Counted from the first letter of the stretch, positions 32,720-41,609 are shown. The stretch: 64,000 nucleotides of DNA from Bordetella genomosp. 10 (GCF_002261225.1 NZ_NEVM01000001.1:930001-994000), one strand, 5' to 3'. Translations and numbers: made by a program. The notes: a model not told the origin generated them from the sequence alone.

Positions 32720-33940
32720 TCAGTCCTTCGCCACGGGACATTGCACCGCAGGGGGCTTGGCCGGCGCGGGATCGACGATGATTTCGGGATAACGGAAGAT
32801 CCCTACCGATTCGCTGTCGACCACGGCCAGCACGGCGCCGTCCGGCGCCTGCACCACGGACTGCGTGCCGCCCACGTCCGCATGGCCTTCGCGCCGCGCG
32901 GGTATGCCGTCCCAGGGCGAAAAGACCCAGGCGTCCGGGTGCGTGTCGCGCCAGTTGCGCGGCGCCGAGCGAATCCGCGCGCCCGCGGCGTAGCGCATCT
33001 CGCCCAAGGCCAGGTCGCAAGGCAGCGTCCCGCGCGACAGTTCGAAATAACGCCGCTCGCCGTCCAGGCGGATCAGCGCATCCAATACCGCCAGGCCCGC
33101 TACCCGCAGCACCGTTCCCGCCGGCGCTTCGATTTCCCAGCGATCCGCGTCCGTGAACCCGTCGACGTAGCGATTGCCGTCGGTCGCGCGCAGCTCGGTG
33201 CCCGCGGGCAAGGCGATAGGCCTGTCATCCGCCGGCCTGTCATCCGCCGCGGGCATGGCGGCTTCGCCCGCCCCGTCGCCGTGCCTGGAGGACGACCGAT
33301 CGCGGCCCCGGGGCATGGCCACCGCATTGCCGTCCGCCAGCACGCAATGCGCCATCCGCGTCGAGGCGCCGTCGCGGGCGGTGTCGAAGGTCACGCCCCG
33401 CGACGCATCGCAGCGCCAGCCGTCCACGGCTTGCACCCCCGCGCCGGTCGCGGCCAGCGACGTGGGGTAGCTCGCCGCGATGTCATGGGACGTCTCGTCA
33501 TACTCGTCCGTCAGCTCCCGCGCGACCCGCGTGGCCTGGACGCCGCCGACGGCGACCGGCCGTGGAAACTCGGCCAGGGTGAAGGTCTCGGGCGCGCCGG
33601 CGCGGCGCAGGGTCAAGCGCGTCCCGGCCGGCATGTCGATGGCGCCGACGCGCGCCGCCTGCGCCAGCGTCATCCGCCGCGCCGCCTCCTCGCGGGCGAA
33701 TTCGCGCTCGATCTCCCAGGTGAAATACAGGTACGCCAGCGCCGGACCGCTCAATAGCAGCACCACCGCCAACGACACGCCGTGCTTGACGGGCGAGGCG
33801 CGGAACGCGCGGCGGACCGGCTTGCCGACCGCCAGCAGGCCCAGCCAGCACGCCAGGCCGGCCAGCGCGCAGAACGACGCCGCCATCAGGAAGAAGAAGG
33901 ACGCGGAAGGCAGGGGGACGGGAATCATGCCCGCCATCAT
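32720..33940 (-). CDS. Hypothetical membrane protein
   Basis: I do not recognise this 406-aa protein. Two hydrophobic segments lie near the N-terminus (about 12-38 and 54-74). A long region follows, probably periplasmic, with four cysteines, one segment rich in Arg/Asp (MPRGRDRSSSRHGDGAGE) and a directly repeated ADDRPADDRP. A beta-rich part (RYFELSRGTLPCDLALGEMRY; SVVQAPDGAVLAVVDSESVGIFRYPEIIV) ends the chain. The start may be any of three closely spaced ATGs (33940, 33937, 33928). It lies 18 bases after a LysR gene on the same strand and converges with the motor-like operon. Confidence 0.65.
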   Translation of the reverse strand: MMAGMIPVPLPSASFFFLMAASFCALAGLACWLGLLAVGKPVRRAFRASPVKHGVSLAVVLLLSGPALAYLYFTWEIEREFAREEAARRMTLAQAARVGAIDMPAGTRLTLRRAGAPETFTLAEFPRPVAVGGVQATRVARELTDEYDETSHDIAASYPTSLAATGAGVQAVDGWRCDASRGVTFDTARDGASTRMAHCVLADGNAVAMPRGRDRSSSRHGDGAGEAAMPAADDRPADDRPIALPAGTELRATDGNRYVDGFTDADRWEIEAPAGTVLRVAGLAVLDALIRLDGERRYFELSRGTLPCDLALGEMRYAAGARIRSAPRNWRDTHPDAWVFSPWDGIPARREGHADVGGTQSVVQAPDGAVLAVVDSESVGIFRYPEIIVDPAPAKPPAVQCPVAKD

Positions 33941-33958
33941 AGCGGGCAGCAGTCCATC

Positions 33959-34888
33959 TCAGGCCGCCGCCGCGGCGGTCGGCGCCAGCGCCCGCACGGC
34001 CCCCTTCAACCTGGCGCGCAGCAGGTCGATGAAGGCTTCCGCGGCCAGCGAATCGGTGGCGTCGCGCCGCCGCGCCAGGCAGATGTCGCGCTCGTTGATG
34101 GGCAGCTTCAGCGGCACCGCGCACAAGCCGGCCAGGCGGAACTGGTACAGCGCCAGCGTCGGCGCCACCGTCACGCCCAGCCCCGCCGCGATGAAGCCGG
34201 CCGCCGTCGACAGGCTGTTGACCTCGTGCGCGCGCCGCCATTGGCGCGGATAGATGGCCGCGTCCAGGTGCTGGCGGATGCTGCTGTTGCGCTCGAAGCC
34301 GATGATGGGCAGCTCCACCACGTCGGCCAGGCTCAGTTGCCGCCGCGCCGCCAGCGCATGGTCCTCGCGGCAGATCAGGTAGAAGGTGTCGCGCGCCAGG
34401 ACCTCGATGTCCAGGTCGGCGCTGGGCGAGGCGGCCGCGCACAGGCCGAAGTCCACCTGGCGGTTGCGCACCATGTCCAGGCAGACCGTGCTGGCCACGT
34501 CCTGCACCTGCACCGCGATGCCGGGATAGCGCTCGCCGTAGCGGGCGATCAGTTCCGGCAGGATGCCCGCGCAGATGGAGGGCAGGGCGGCCATCGCCAC
34601 CTTGCCCTTGCGCCGCTCGACGTGATCGCGCATCTCCGCCAGCGCGCGTTCGGTTTCCGGCAGCAGATGCGCGACGATGTGCTGGAAGACGCCGCCTTCG
34701 GCCGTCAGCTCCACGTTGCGGGTATTGCGGGAAAAGAGCCGGACGCCGAGATCGCTTTCCAGGTTGGCGATCAGCGCGCTGAAGGCGCTCTGGGTCAGGC
34801 AGCAGTGCTCGGCGGCGCGGGTGAAGTTGCGCAGTTCCGCGAGCGCGGCGAAGGCCCGCATGTGGCGCAGGGAAAGATTCATGGCCAT
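33959..34888 (-). CDS. LysR-family transcriptional regulator
   Basis: The helix-turn-helix is in MRAFAALAELRNFTRAAEHCCLTQSAFSALIANLE (about 10-45), followed by LGVRLFSRNTRNVELTAEG. The effector domain spans about 95-300 (VAMAALPSICAGILPELIARYGERYPGIAV; AAGLGVTVAPTLALY). Length of 309 aa is standard. GAGGAGAC supports the start. It precedes the hypothetical membrane protein by 18 bases. The 167-base gap upstream of it (34889-35055) also contains the end of the receptor transcript. The target is unknown. Confidence 0.92.
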   Translation of the reverse strand: MAMNLSLRHMRAFAALAELRNFTRAAEHCCLTQSAFSALIANLESDLGVRLFSRNTRNVELTAEGGVFQHIVAHLLPETERALAEMRDHVERRKGKVAMAALPSICAGILPELIARYGERYPGIAVQVQDVASTVCLDMVRNRQVDFGLCAAASPSADLDIEVLARDTFYLICREDHALAARRQLSLADVVELPIIGFERNSSIRQHLDAAIYPRQWRRAHEVNSLSTAAGFIAAGLGVTVAPTLALYQFRLAGLCAVPLKLPINERDICLARRRDATDSLAAEAFIDLLRARLKGAVRALAPTAAAAA

Positions 34889-35055
34889 GTCTCCTCGGCG
34901 GCCTGCCGCTGCCGGCGGCCGTTGCGGCCGCGCGAAACGAAAAGGCGGCCGTCTCCGCCGCTATCTTATCGGGCCGGCGCGCCGCCGGCGTGCCGGGCAG
35001 GCTCGGTCCATGCACGGAATCGCCTCTCCGCGCATGGCCGGGCCCGCCGACACGG

Positions 35056-37575
35056 TCAGAACGAGACGGTGGCCGTCAGGTAATACACCCGGCCGGGTTC
35101 GTTATAGGTGTAGGCGCCCGCCGAGCTGTTGTTCGAGCGCCGCTCGATGGTCTTGTCGAACAGGTTGTTGATGCCGAAGCCCAGGCGGTAGTGCTTGTCG
35201 AAGGTGTAGCTGCCGCCGATGCCGAAGATGGCGTAGGGGCTGACGCTGGAGAGGGCGTCGCCGGCGGCGTCGGCGCCGGTGCTGGTCAGCGTGCGGGCCT
35301 TCTGGCGGCCGTAGAACGTGGCCGTGGCCTGCGCCCGCAGCGATTGCGTGATGCGCCAGTCCAGCGTGCTGTTGACGGTGTACTTGGGAATGATGCTCAG
35401 CGGCTGGTGCGTTTCCTTGCTGGCGTTGCTGAACATATAGGTGAAGTTGTTCAGCAGCTTCAGCGTCTCGCCCGCTTCGCCCACCAGGGGGATGTTGAGG
35501 TTGCCCTCCAGGCCGTGGATCAGCGCCTTGCCGGCGTTGTACCACTGGTAGTACTTATAGGACGGGAAGGCCGTGGTGGGCTGGCTGAACATGTCCGCCA
35601 CGATCTTGTTCTTGTAGTCGTTGCGGAAATAGGTGAGGCTGGCGTCGGCGCCCGCGTGGTTGTTCCACTGCACGCCGATTTCCTTGTTCACGCCGATCTC
35701 GGGACGCAGGCTGGCGTTGCCCTGGATGTAGCAGGGGCCGGACACGCCCACCGGGCAGCCGTTGCCGCGCGTCGTGTACCAGTAGTTGGGATTGGACTGG
35801 TAAAGGTTGGGCGCCTTGAACACGCGCGCGATGCCGCCCTTGAAGGTGATTTCCGGCGTGGCCTCGAAGGTGGCGTTCAGGCTGGGACTGAAGTTGCCGC
35901 CGAAGCGGTCATGGTGATCGAAGCGCAGGCCCGGCGTGAGGATGAAGGACTGCGCGATCTCGATATTGTCTTCCACGTACAAGGCGTAGGAATCCGCCCG
36001 CGAGACCGGGTCGGTGGCGGCCGCCACGCCGCTGGGCGGGGACTGCTGGATGGAGTTGGGATCGTTCAGGCGCTGGTGGCGGTATTCGAAGCCGGTGGTC
36101 AGCACCTGGCTGAAGCCGCCCAGCGTGAAGGGCGTGTGCAGCTCGCCGTTGGTGTAGTAGTTCTCCAGCCGCGATTCGTTGAAGTTCAGCGGCGCGGTGC
36201 AACTGCCTTCGGGGCCGCCGGCGGTGCCCTTGACGCAATCGAGGTTGCGCGTGCCTTCGTACTGGAAGGTCAGGCGCGAATCGCCCAGCGCGCCCCATTT
36301 GCCGCGATGGGTGACGGACGCGGTCTGGCGATAGGTGCGGCGCACCTCGGCGCCTTCGTCGGCCAGTTGCTCGATGAAGGCGGCGTCCGACGTGCTGACG
36401 GGGTATTCGCCGGTGTAGATGTTGCCCTGGCGGCTGAAGCCCGCCTCCAGCTCGACGACGTGGTCGGGATTGATGTCCCAGCGCAGCAGGCCGTCGATGT
36501 CCTTGTTGCGCATCCCCTCGCGGCCGGCGGCGTTGGCGCTGACGGCCTGGCCGGCGTTGATGTCCGGGGAGTCGGCGTCGGTCTTGGCGACGTTGCCGTA
36601 CAGGCGGAAGGACAGTTTTTCGGACACGGGCCCCGACAGGTTGAAGCTCAGCCGGCGGGTGCCGCCCTCGTCCTTGTTGTCCGGGAAGCTGAAATAGGTG
36701 GTGGCCGAGCCCGACAATTTGTCGGTGGGCTTCTTCGTGATGATGTTGACCACGCCGCCGGCCGCGCCGGAGCCATAGCGCGCGGCCGCCGGACCGCGGA
36801 TGACTTCGATGCGTTCGACCGCCTCGGCGGGTACCCAGTTGGTGTCGCCGTGCGTGTCGCGCTCGCCGCTGCGGCGCATCAGCGCCGCTTCGCGCGATTG
36901 GACCGGCTTGCCGTCGATCAGCACCATGGTGTTCTCCGGGCCCATGCCGCGGATGTCGATCTGGCGCTGGTTGCCGTACGCGCCGGAGGAGCTGGCGCCG
37001 GTCAGGTTGACGCCCGGCACGGTGCGTATCAGTTCGGACAGGTCGTTGGCCGGCGGCCGCTCCTGGATGTCGCGCGCCGTGATGACGGAGACGCCCAGCG
37101 ACTGCTTCAGTTCTTCCTCGGCGGTGCCGAGCACCTGCACGGCCTCGATGTCGTACACGGGGCCGTTGGCGGTCGACACCGGCGCCGCCTGCGGGAGGGG
37201 GACCAGACGGTAGCCGCCGCTGGCCGCCGGCACGGCGCGCAGGCCATGCGGCGTCAGCAGGGCATCCAGCGCCTGCGCCGGGGCGTAGCGGCCATGCAGG
37301 CCGCGGCTTTGCTTGCCGGCGGTCAGGGCGGGATCGATGGCGATCATCGCGCCGGACTGCTGGCCGAAGCGGTTCAGCACCTGGTCCAGCGTATTGGCCG
37401 GGATGTCGTAGTCGCGGGCGCCCGCGACGGCGGCATCGGTTTTCGCCTGGGCCAGGACGGCCGGCGCGGCGCCGGCCAGGGCCGCGCCGGCGGCGGCGTG
37501 CAACAGCAGGGACGCCAGGGATCGTTTGAACGGGGTGCGTTGTGCGATATTCGCCGCGCCACGGATCGCCATCAT
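35056..37575 (-). CDS. FepA-like TonB-dependent receptor with STN domain
   Basis: An outer-membrane receptor of 839 aa. It has a signal peptide (to about 43, APAVLAQA), STN domain (56-127, YDIPANTLDQVLNRFGQQSG), TonB-box-like VQVLG near 146-150, plug (IRGMGPENTMVLIDGKPV; EVIRGPAAARYGSGAAGGVVNIITKKP) and barrel ending GRVYYLTATVSF. The plug and a loop with two cysteines (DCVKGTAGGPEGSC) resemble FepA/PfeA catecholate receptors, so enterobactin-type siderophores are likely. Typical FepA proteins lack STN; its presence fits the FecI-FecR genes just upstream on this strand. AAGGAAGGAAAA precedes the paired ATGs at 37575/37572. Confidence 0.92.
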   Translation of the reverse strand: MMAIRGAANIAQRTPFKRSLASLLLHAAAGAALAGAAPAVLAQAKTDAAVAGARDYDIPANTLDQVLNRFGQQSGAMIAIDPALTAGKQSRGLHGRYAPAQALDALLTPHGLRAVPAASGGYRLVPLPQAAPVSTANGPVYDIEAVQVLGTAEEELKQSLGVSVITARDIQERPPANDLSELIRTVPGVNLTGASSSGAYGNQRQIDIRGMGPENTMVLIDGKPVQSREAALMRRSGERDTHGDTNWVPAEAVERIEVIRGPAAARYGSGAAGGVVNIITKKPTDKLSGSATTYFSFPDNKDEGGTRRLSFNLSGPVSEKLSFRLYGNVAKTDADSPDINAGQAVSANAAGREGMRNKDIDGLLRWDINPDHVVELEAGFSRQGNIYTGEYPVSTSDAAFIEQLADEGAEVRRTYRQTASVTHRGKWGALGDSRLTFQYEGTRNLDCVKGTAGGPEGSCTAPLNFNESRLENYYTNGELHTPFTLGGFSQVLTTGFEYRHQRLNDPNSIQQSPPSGVAAATDPVSRADSYALYVEDNIEIAQSFILTPGLRFDHHDRFGGNFSPSLNATFEATPEITFKGGIARVFKAPNLYQSNPNYWYTTRGNGCPVGVSGPCYIQGNASLRPEIGVNKEIGVQWNNHAGADASLTYFRNDYKNKIVADMFSQPTTAFPSYKYYQWYNAGKALIHGLEGNLNIPLVGEAGETLKLLNNFTYMFSNASKETHQPLSIIPKYTVNSTLDWRITQSLRAQATATFYGRQKARTLTSTGADAAGDALSSVSPYAIFGIGGSYTFDKHYRLGFGINNLFDKTIERRSNNSSAGAYTYNEPGRVYYLTATVSF

Positions 37576-37778
37576 GAATTTTCCTTCCTTCGTTCACACA
37601 GGGGGGGGCGGCATGGTCCGCACGCCGCTTCTTGCCTGGTTGATGCACGAGATCCGGAAAACTGCCTGGCCGTTACAACTTTCCTGCCGCCCGGGAGGCC
37701 GCCCCCGCGCCGGCATGCGCGCGCCCCGCGTGCGGCCTGCCGCCGTTGCCGGGCAGGGCGCTTTCGCCCGGCGGACGC

Positions 37779-38792
37779 TCATCGCGGCGCCAGCGTCACC
37801 CAATACCGCGTCACGTAGCGCAGCCGCAGCGGCAGGATTTCCTGCAAGGCGGCCAGCACCGCGTCGGGCTGCTCCACCGGGAAAGCGCCCGACACCAGCA
37901 GGTCCGCCACGCTGTCCTCGCAGCCCAGGTGGCCGGCGCGATAGCGGCCGAGTTCCGCCACGAAATCCGCCAGGCGCATGCGTTCGGCCAGCAGCATGCC
38001 GTCGGTCCAGGCGGTGGCGGCGTGATCCAGGCCCTGCGGCGCGTCGATGGCGTAGGTGTCGAAGGCCGTCTGTTCGCCGGCGCGCAGGCGCAGGGTGCGC
38101 GCGCCGTCGCGGGTCTGGATGTCCACCGCGCCCTGCTGCACCGCCACGTGGACGACGGGCGAGACGCGCGGCTCGTAGCGCACCGTGTAGCGCGTGCCGA
38201 CCGGGCGGATGCTGCCGCTGCCGGTGGCGACGATGAAGGGACGATGGCGCGCGTCCTCGCCGGTGACGACGAGGATGCGGCCCTCGCGCAGGGTCACCAG
38301 GCGCTGCGTCGCGTCGAAGCGCACGTCGATGGCGCTGGCGGTGCCCAGCATGACGCGGGTGCCGTCCTCCAGCACCACGGTCTCGCGCTGGCCGGCGCCG
38401 GTGCGGTAGTCGGCCAGCAGGCGGGGCAGGGGCAGTTCGCGCCAGCCCAGTCCCGCCGCCACGCCCAGCCCGGCCAGGCCCAGGGCCGCTTTCATCGCGC
38501 GACGGCGCGGCGCGCAGGCCGCGTCCAGGATGCCGCGCGCCACCGGCGGCGGCAGGCCGGCGGCGCCCAGGCGCAGGTCTTCGCCCAGGCCGCTCATGCG
38601 GCGCCAGGCGCGCTCGTGTTCGGGATGCGCGCGGCGCCAGCGCAGGCAGGCGGCGCGGTCCGCGTCGGTGGCGACGCCGGACTGCAGCGTGGCGGCCCAG
38701 ACGGCGGCCTGCGCCACCACGGCCGCCGCGATGGGCCCGCCGCCGTCGCGCGGCTGGAAGGGCGCCGCCAGGGCGTGTCGCGGCTCAGCCAT
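37779..38792 (-). CDS. FecR-like anti-sigma / signal transducer
   Basis: Partner of the sigma factor whose gene it overlaps by eight bases. ATG 38792 (MAEPRH) is preferred because of this coupling; an in-frame ATG at 38804 would add four residues. It has the N-terminal FecR domain (about 22-75, AHPEHERAWRRM), a hydrophobic segment after an Arg triplet (about 101-117), a periplasmic FecR domain (LEDGTRVMLGTASAIDVRF; IRPVGTRYTV) and a C-terminal STN-like end (GHLGCEDSVADLLVSGAFPV). About 337 aa, same plan as the homologue at 1992. It should sense the FepA-like receptor encoded next. Confidence 0.9.
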   Translation of the reverse strand: MAEPRHALAAPFQPRDGGGPIAAAVVAQAAVWAATLQSGVATDADRAACLRWRRAHPEHERAWRRMSGLGEDLRLGAAGLPPPVARGILDAACAPRRRAMKAALGLAGLGVAAGLGWRELPLPRLLADYRTGAGQRETVVLEDGTRVMLGTASAIDVRFDATQRLVTLREGRILVVTGEDARHRPFIVATGSGSIRPVGTRYTVRYEPRVSPVVHVAVQQGAVDIQTRDGARTLRLRAGEQTAFDTYAIDAPQGLDHAATAWTDGMLLAERMRLADFVAELGRYRAGHLGCEDSVADLLVSGAFPVEQPDAVLAALQEILPLRLRYVTRYWVTLAPR

Positions 38793-39288
38793 AGACCGCC
38801 GCATAGCAGTGCTGGAACGCCTTGATCATGGCCTTCTGCACGACGTTGACGGTGACGCCCAGTTCGGCCGCGATGGCGGGATAGGTCAGCCCGTCCAGTT
38901 GCGCCATCAGGAACATGGCGCGCGTGCGCGCCGGCAGGGCGTCGAGCACCCGGCTGACGGCGGCCAGCGCTTCCAGGATCAACGCGCGCGTTTCGGCCGA
39001 CGGCGCCAGGGCTTCGGGTTGCTGGGCCAGCGCGTCCAGGTAGGCGCGTTCCAGCGCCTGGCGGCGGAAGTACTGGGCCGCCAGGCAGCTGGCCACGGTG
39101 TGCAGGTAGGCGCGCGGCTCGCGCGGCTGCACGGGGCTGGCGGTGGCGAGCAGGCGGGCGAAGGTGTCCTGCGCCAGGTCGGCCGCGTTTTCGCGGTTGC
39201 CCAGCTTGCGGCGCAGCATGCCGACCAGCCAGCCGTGGTGGTGGCGGTAGAGCGTTTCGATATCGGGAAGAAAGGCCTGTTCAGACAC
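38785..39288 (-). CDS. FecI-like ECF sigma factor
   Basis: A 167-aa ECF sigma factor. Region 2: NAADLAQDTFARLLATA and PRAYLHTVASCLAAQYFRR. Region 4: LDGLTYPAIAAELGVTVNVVQKAMIKAF. The start is set at GTG 39288 (GTGTCTGAA), which has AAGGTGA six bases before it; a GTG at 39297 and far upstream ATGs have no such signal. The other FecI gene here also contains GTGTCTGAA at the matching place. A -10 element and Fur-like site lie 52-80 bases upstream. It should drive the FecR and receptor genes on this strand. Confidence 0.9.
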   Translation of the reverse strand: MSEQAFLPDIETLYRHHHGWLVGMLRRKLGNRENAADLAQDTFARLLATASPVQPREPRAYLHTVASCLAAQYFRRQALERAYLDALAQQPEALAPSAETRALILEALAAVSRVLDALPARTRAMFLMAQLDGLTYPAIAAELGVTVNVVQKAMIKAFQHCYAAVYG

Positions 39289-39339
39289 GACGATCACCTT
39301 GGCCGCGGCGGCGACACCGCCATTCAGGAAAAGTTCATC

Positions 39340-39367
39340 ATTATAAATAAATATGATTCTTATTTGC
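39340..39367 (-). promoter_or_regulatory. Promoter of fecI-like gene with Fur-like site
   Basis: On the minus strand a perfect TATAAT occupies 39345-39340. Just upstream of it GCAAATAAGAATCATATTT (39367-39349) matches 12 of 19 positions of the classical Fur consensus. No clear -35 is seen. This fits iron-repressed transcription of the sigma factor gene. Confidence 0.55.
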
Positions 39368-39491
39368 GATAATGAATAAGTCATTGATTTCTTGAAGAAA
39401 GTGATCGACCGGCAGCCTCGCCAGCCACCGCGCGATCGCCGATTTCGAAACGCACTGAAACAGAGTCGGCCCGCTTTTCTCCCCGTTTTGT

Positions 39492-39520
39492 TAGTGAGAT
39501 CGATTCTCATCATCTAGAAT
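39492..39520 (+). promoter_or_regulatory. Fur box and promoter of flavin-iron cluster
   Basis: TGAGA-TCGAT-TCTCA (39495-39509) is an inverted repeat of the TGAGAATnATTCTCA Fur-box type. TAGAAT (39515-39520), one base from the -10 consensus, follows at once, and the PepSY gene starts at 39545. The divergent arrangement with the sigma gene places both iron transcripts under one control region. Confidence 0.65.
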
Positions 39521-39544
39521 GCCCGCTGTTTTGCTTACGCTCAG

Positions 39545-40213
39545 ATGAATCCTCCCTCCTCGCGCCGTTCGTATTGGCTCAAGACCCTGCACCAGTGGCA
39601 CTGGATCAGCGCCGCGCTGTGCCTGGCGGGAATCCTGCTGTTCGCGCTGACCGGCTTGACGCTGAACAACGCCGCCCTGATCGAGGCCAAGCCGCGCGTG
39701 ACCACCCGCCATGCCGAACTGCCGGCCGACCTGCGCCAGGCCCTGGTCGCCATGCAGGCCGCCGGCGCGGGGGCGGGCAGCGGGGCGGCGGCGCAGCGGC
39801 GCGGGCGGCACGCCCAGGCCGACCTGCCGCCCGCCGCGCTGGCCTGGCTGTCCGGCCAGTTGGGCATCGACGCGGCCGGCAAGACGGCGGAGTGGTCGGC
39901 GGACGAAATCTATGTCTCCCTGCCGCGCGCGGGCGGCGACGCCTGGGTCTCGCTGGACCTGGAGAGCGGCGCGGTGGAGTACGAAACGACCGATCGCGGC
40001 TGGATCGCCTACTTCAACGACTTGCACAAGGGGCGCCACACCGGCGTGGCCTGGCGTTGGTTCATCGACGCCTGTGCCGTGGCCTGTCTGGTGTTTTCCG
40101 TGACCGGCCTGTTGCTGCTGAAGATGCATGCCGGCCGGCGCCTGGCGACCTGGCCGGTGGTGGGGCTGGGCCTGCTGGTTCCCGTGCTGCTGGCCCTGCT
40201 GTTCATTCACTGA
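39545..40213 (+). CDS. PepSY-associated membrane protein
   Basis: A 222-aa inner-membrane protein. Helix one follows a conserved HQWHW (about 17-42, ISAALCLAGILLFALTGLTL). A periplasmic PepSY-like part carries AEWSADEIYVSLPRAGGDAWVSLDLESG and LHKGRHTG. Two further helices are at about 170-192 and 200-220. Histidines in HQWHW and LHKGRH could bind heme, as in PepSY/FTR-type transmembrane electron carriers. It is the first gene of a Fur-box-led cluster with DUF2271, DUF4198, ApbE and a diflavin reductase. A role in moving electrons across the inner membrane is inferred. Confidence 0.88.
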   Translation: MNPPSSRRSYWLKTLHQWHWISAALCLAGILLFALTGLTLNNAALIEAKPRVTTRHAELPADLRQALVAMQAAGAGAGSGAAAQRRGRHAQADLPPAALAWLSGQLGIDAAGKTAEWSADEIYVSLPRAGGDAWVSLDLESGAVEYETTDRGWIAYFNDLHKGRHTGVAWRWFIDACAVACLVFSVTGLLLLKMHAGRRLATWPVVGLGLLVPVLLALLFIH

Positions 40214-40242
40214 CCTGCCCTGAAATTTCCTGGAGCGACCCT

Positions 40243-40758
40243 ATGCGCAAACTGCTACTCACCGCCATCCTGGCCGGCGCGATCTCCCGCGCGGCCCATG
40301 GCGCGGAACTCAACGTCAGCGTGGAGATCCCGCGCCTGGACGTGGCCGAGTACCACCGGCCCTATGTGGCCATCTGGATCGAGAACGCCGACCAGAGCGT
40401 GGCGGCCGACGTGGCGGTCTGGTACGACGTCGCCAAGCGCAACAACGAAGGCACCGAATGGCTCAAGGACCTGCGCCAGTGGTGGCGCCGCAGCGGCCGC
40501 AACCAGCAGTTCCCGGTGGACGGCGTCAGCGGCGCCACCCGTCCGGCCGGCGTCCAGGCCGTGCGCCTGGACAGCAAATCGCCCGCGCTGGCGGCCTTGA
40601 AGCCCGGCCATTACGGCCTGGTGGTGGAGGCCGCGCGCGAAGTGGGCGGCCGCGAACTGGTGCGCGTGCCTTTCGAGTGGCCGCCCACCAAGCCGGCCCA
40701 GGCCACCGCGCGCGGCGAACACGAACTGGGCGCCATCGCCGTCAGCGCGGCGCCCTGA
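40243..40758 (+). CDS. DUF2271 periplasmic protein with flavinylation motif
   Basis: A 171-aa exported protein with a signal peptide MRKLLLTAILAGAISRAAHG. It has the DUF2271 pattern VEIPRLDVAEYHRPYVAIWIENAD and YDVAKRNNEGTEWLKDLRQWW. Residues 93-99 are DGVSGAT, matching the site where ApbE enzymes attach FMN to Thr through a phosphoester bond (D-x-x-S/T-G-A-T), so T99 is the predicted flavinylated residue. An ApbE gene lies two genes downstream. It is probably a periplasmic FMN electron carrier in this cluster. TGGAG precedes ATG 40243. Confidence 0.88.
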   Translation: MRKLLLTAILAGAISRAAHGAELNVSVEIPRLDVAEYHRPYVAIWIENADQSVAADVAVWYDVAKRNNEGTEWLKDLRQWWRRSGRNQQFPVDGVSGATRPAGVQAVRLDSKSPALAALKPGHYGLVVEAAREVGGRELVRVPFEWPPTKPAQATARGEHELGAIAVSAAP

Positions 40759-40796
40759 ATCCCATTCCGAAATCATCCTTGCGTGAAGGAGTTCCC

Positions 40797-41609
40797 ATGA
40801 AGTACGCAAACCGTCTCGCCGCCGTCCTGGCCCTGAGCCTGCCCGCCCTGGCCCTGCCGGGCGCCGCCCACGCCCACGATATGTGGCTGCTGCCTTCGTC
40901 GACGGTGTTGTCCGGCGAGCAGAACTGGGTGACCGTCGACGCCGCCGTGGGCAACGACAAGTTCTATTTCAATCATGCGCCGCTGCGCCTGGACAACCTG
41001 GCCATCGTCGCGCCGGACGGCAGCGCCGCCGAGGCCGAGAACCAGAACCGCGGCAAGCTGCGCAGCACCTTCGATCTGCAGTTGAAGCAGCAGGGCACGT
41101 ATCGCGTGGCCGTGGTGAACGACGGCGTGTTCGCGCACTGGAAGGAAGACGGCAAGGTCAAGCGCCTGTTCGGCAAGGCCGACGGCCTGGACAAGATTCC
41201 CGCCAACGCGCAGGAACTGGGCATCAACCAGGTGATGGGCCGCGTCGAGACCTTCGTCACCGCCGGCAAGCCCAGCGCCGTCAAGCCGGTGGGCAAGGGC
41301 ATGGAGCTGGTGCCGCTGACCCACCCCAACGATCTTTACGCTGGCGAGGCCGCCACCTTCCAGATGCAGATCGACGGCAAGCCGGCCGCCGGGCTGGAGG
41401 TGAACGTGGTGCCGGGCGGCAGCCGCTACCGCGACAAGCTCGACGAGATCAAGCTGAAGACCGGGCAGGACGGCAAGTTCCAGGTGAAGTGGCCGCATCC
41501 GGGCATGTACTGGGTCGAAGCCTCCCTGGAGGACGCCAAGACCACGGTGCCGCGCGCCGCCAAGCGCCGCATTTCCTACTCGGGCACCTTCGAGGTGCTG
41601 GCGCAGTAA
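40797..41609 (+). CDS. DUF4198 periplasmic protein
   Basis: A 270-aa exported protein. The signal peptide ends ALPGAAHA and is followed at once by HDMWLLPSSTVLSGEQNWVTVDAAVG, the family's conserved start. After cleavage a histidine (H27) would be N-terminal, which in related NikK/CbiK-like proteins helps bind metal. The C-terminal half is Ig-like (GEAATFQMQIDGKPAAGLEVNVVPGG; KTGQDGKFQVKWPHPGMYWVEASLED). AAGGAG supports the start. It overlaps the ApbE start by one base. A metal-binding or ferric-handling role in the periplasm is inferred. Confidence 0.88.
   Translation: MKYANRLAAVLALSLPALALPGAAHAHDMWLLPSSTVLSGEQNWVTVDAAVGNDKFYFNHAPLRLDNLAIVAPDGSAAEAENQNRGKLRSTFDLQLKQQGTYRVAVVNDGVFAHWKEDGKVKRLFGKADGLDKIPANAQELGINQVMGRVETFVTAGKPSAVKPVGKGMELVPLTHPNDLYAGEAATFQMQIDGKPAAGLEVNVVPGGSRYRDKLDEIKLKTGQDGKFQVKWPHPGMYWVEASLEDAKTTVPRAAKRRISYSGTFEVLAQ

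Noticed and set aside
34990..37818. 942-codon frame opposite the FepA-like receptor
   Set aside because: It reads through the antisense of a well-supported receptor and has no motif of its own.
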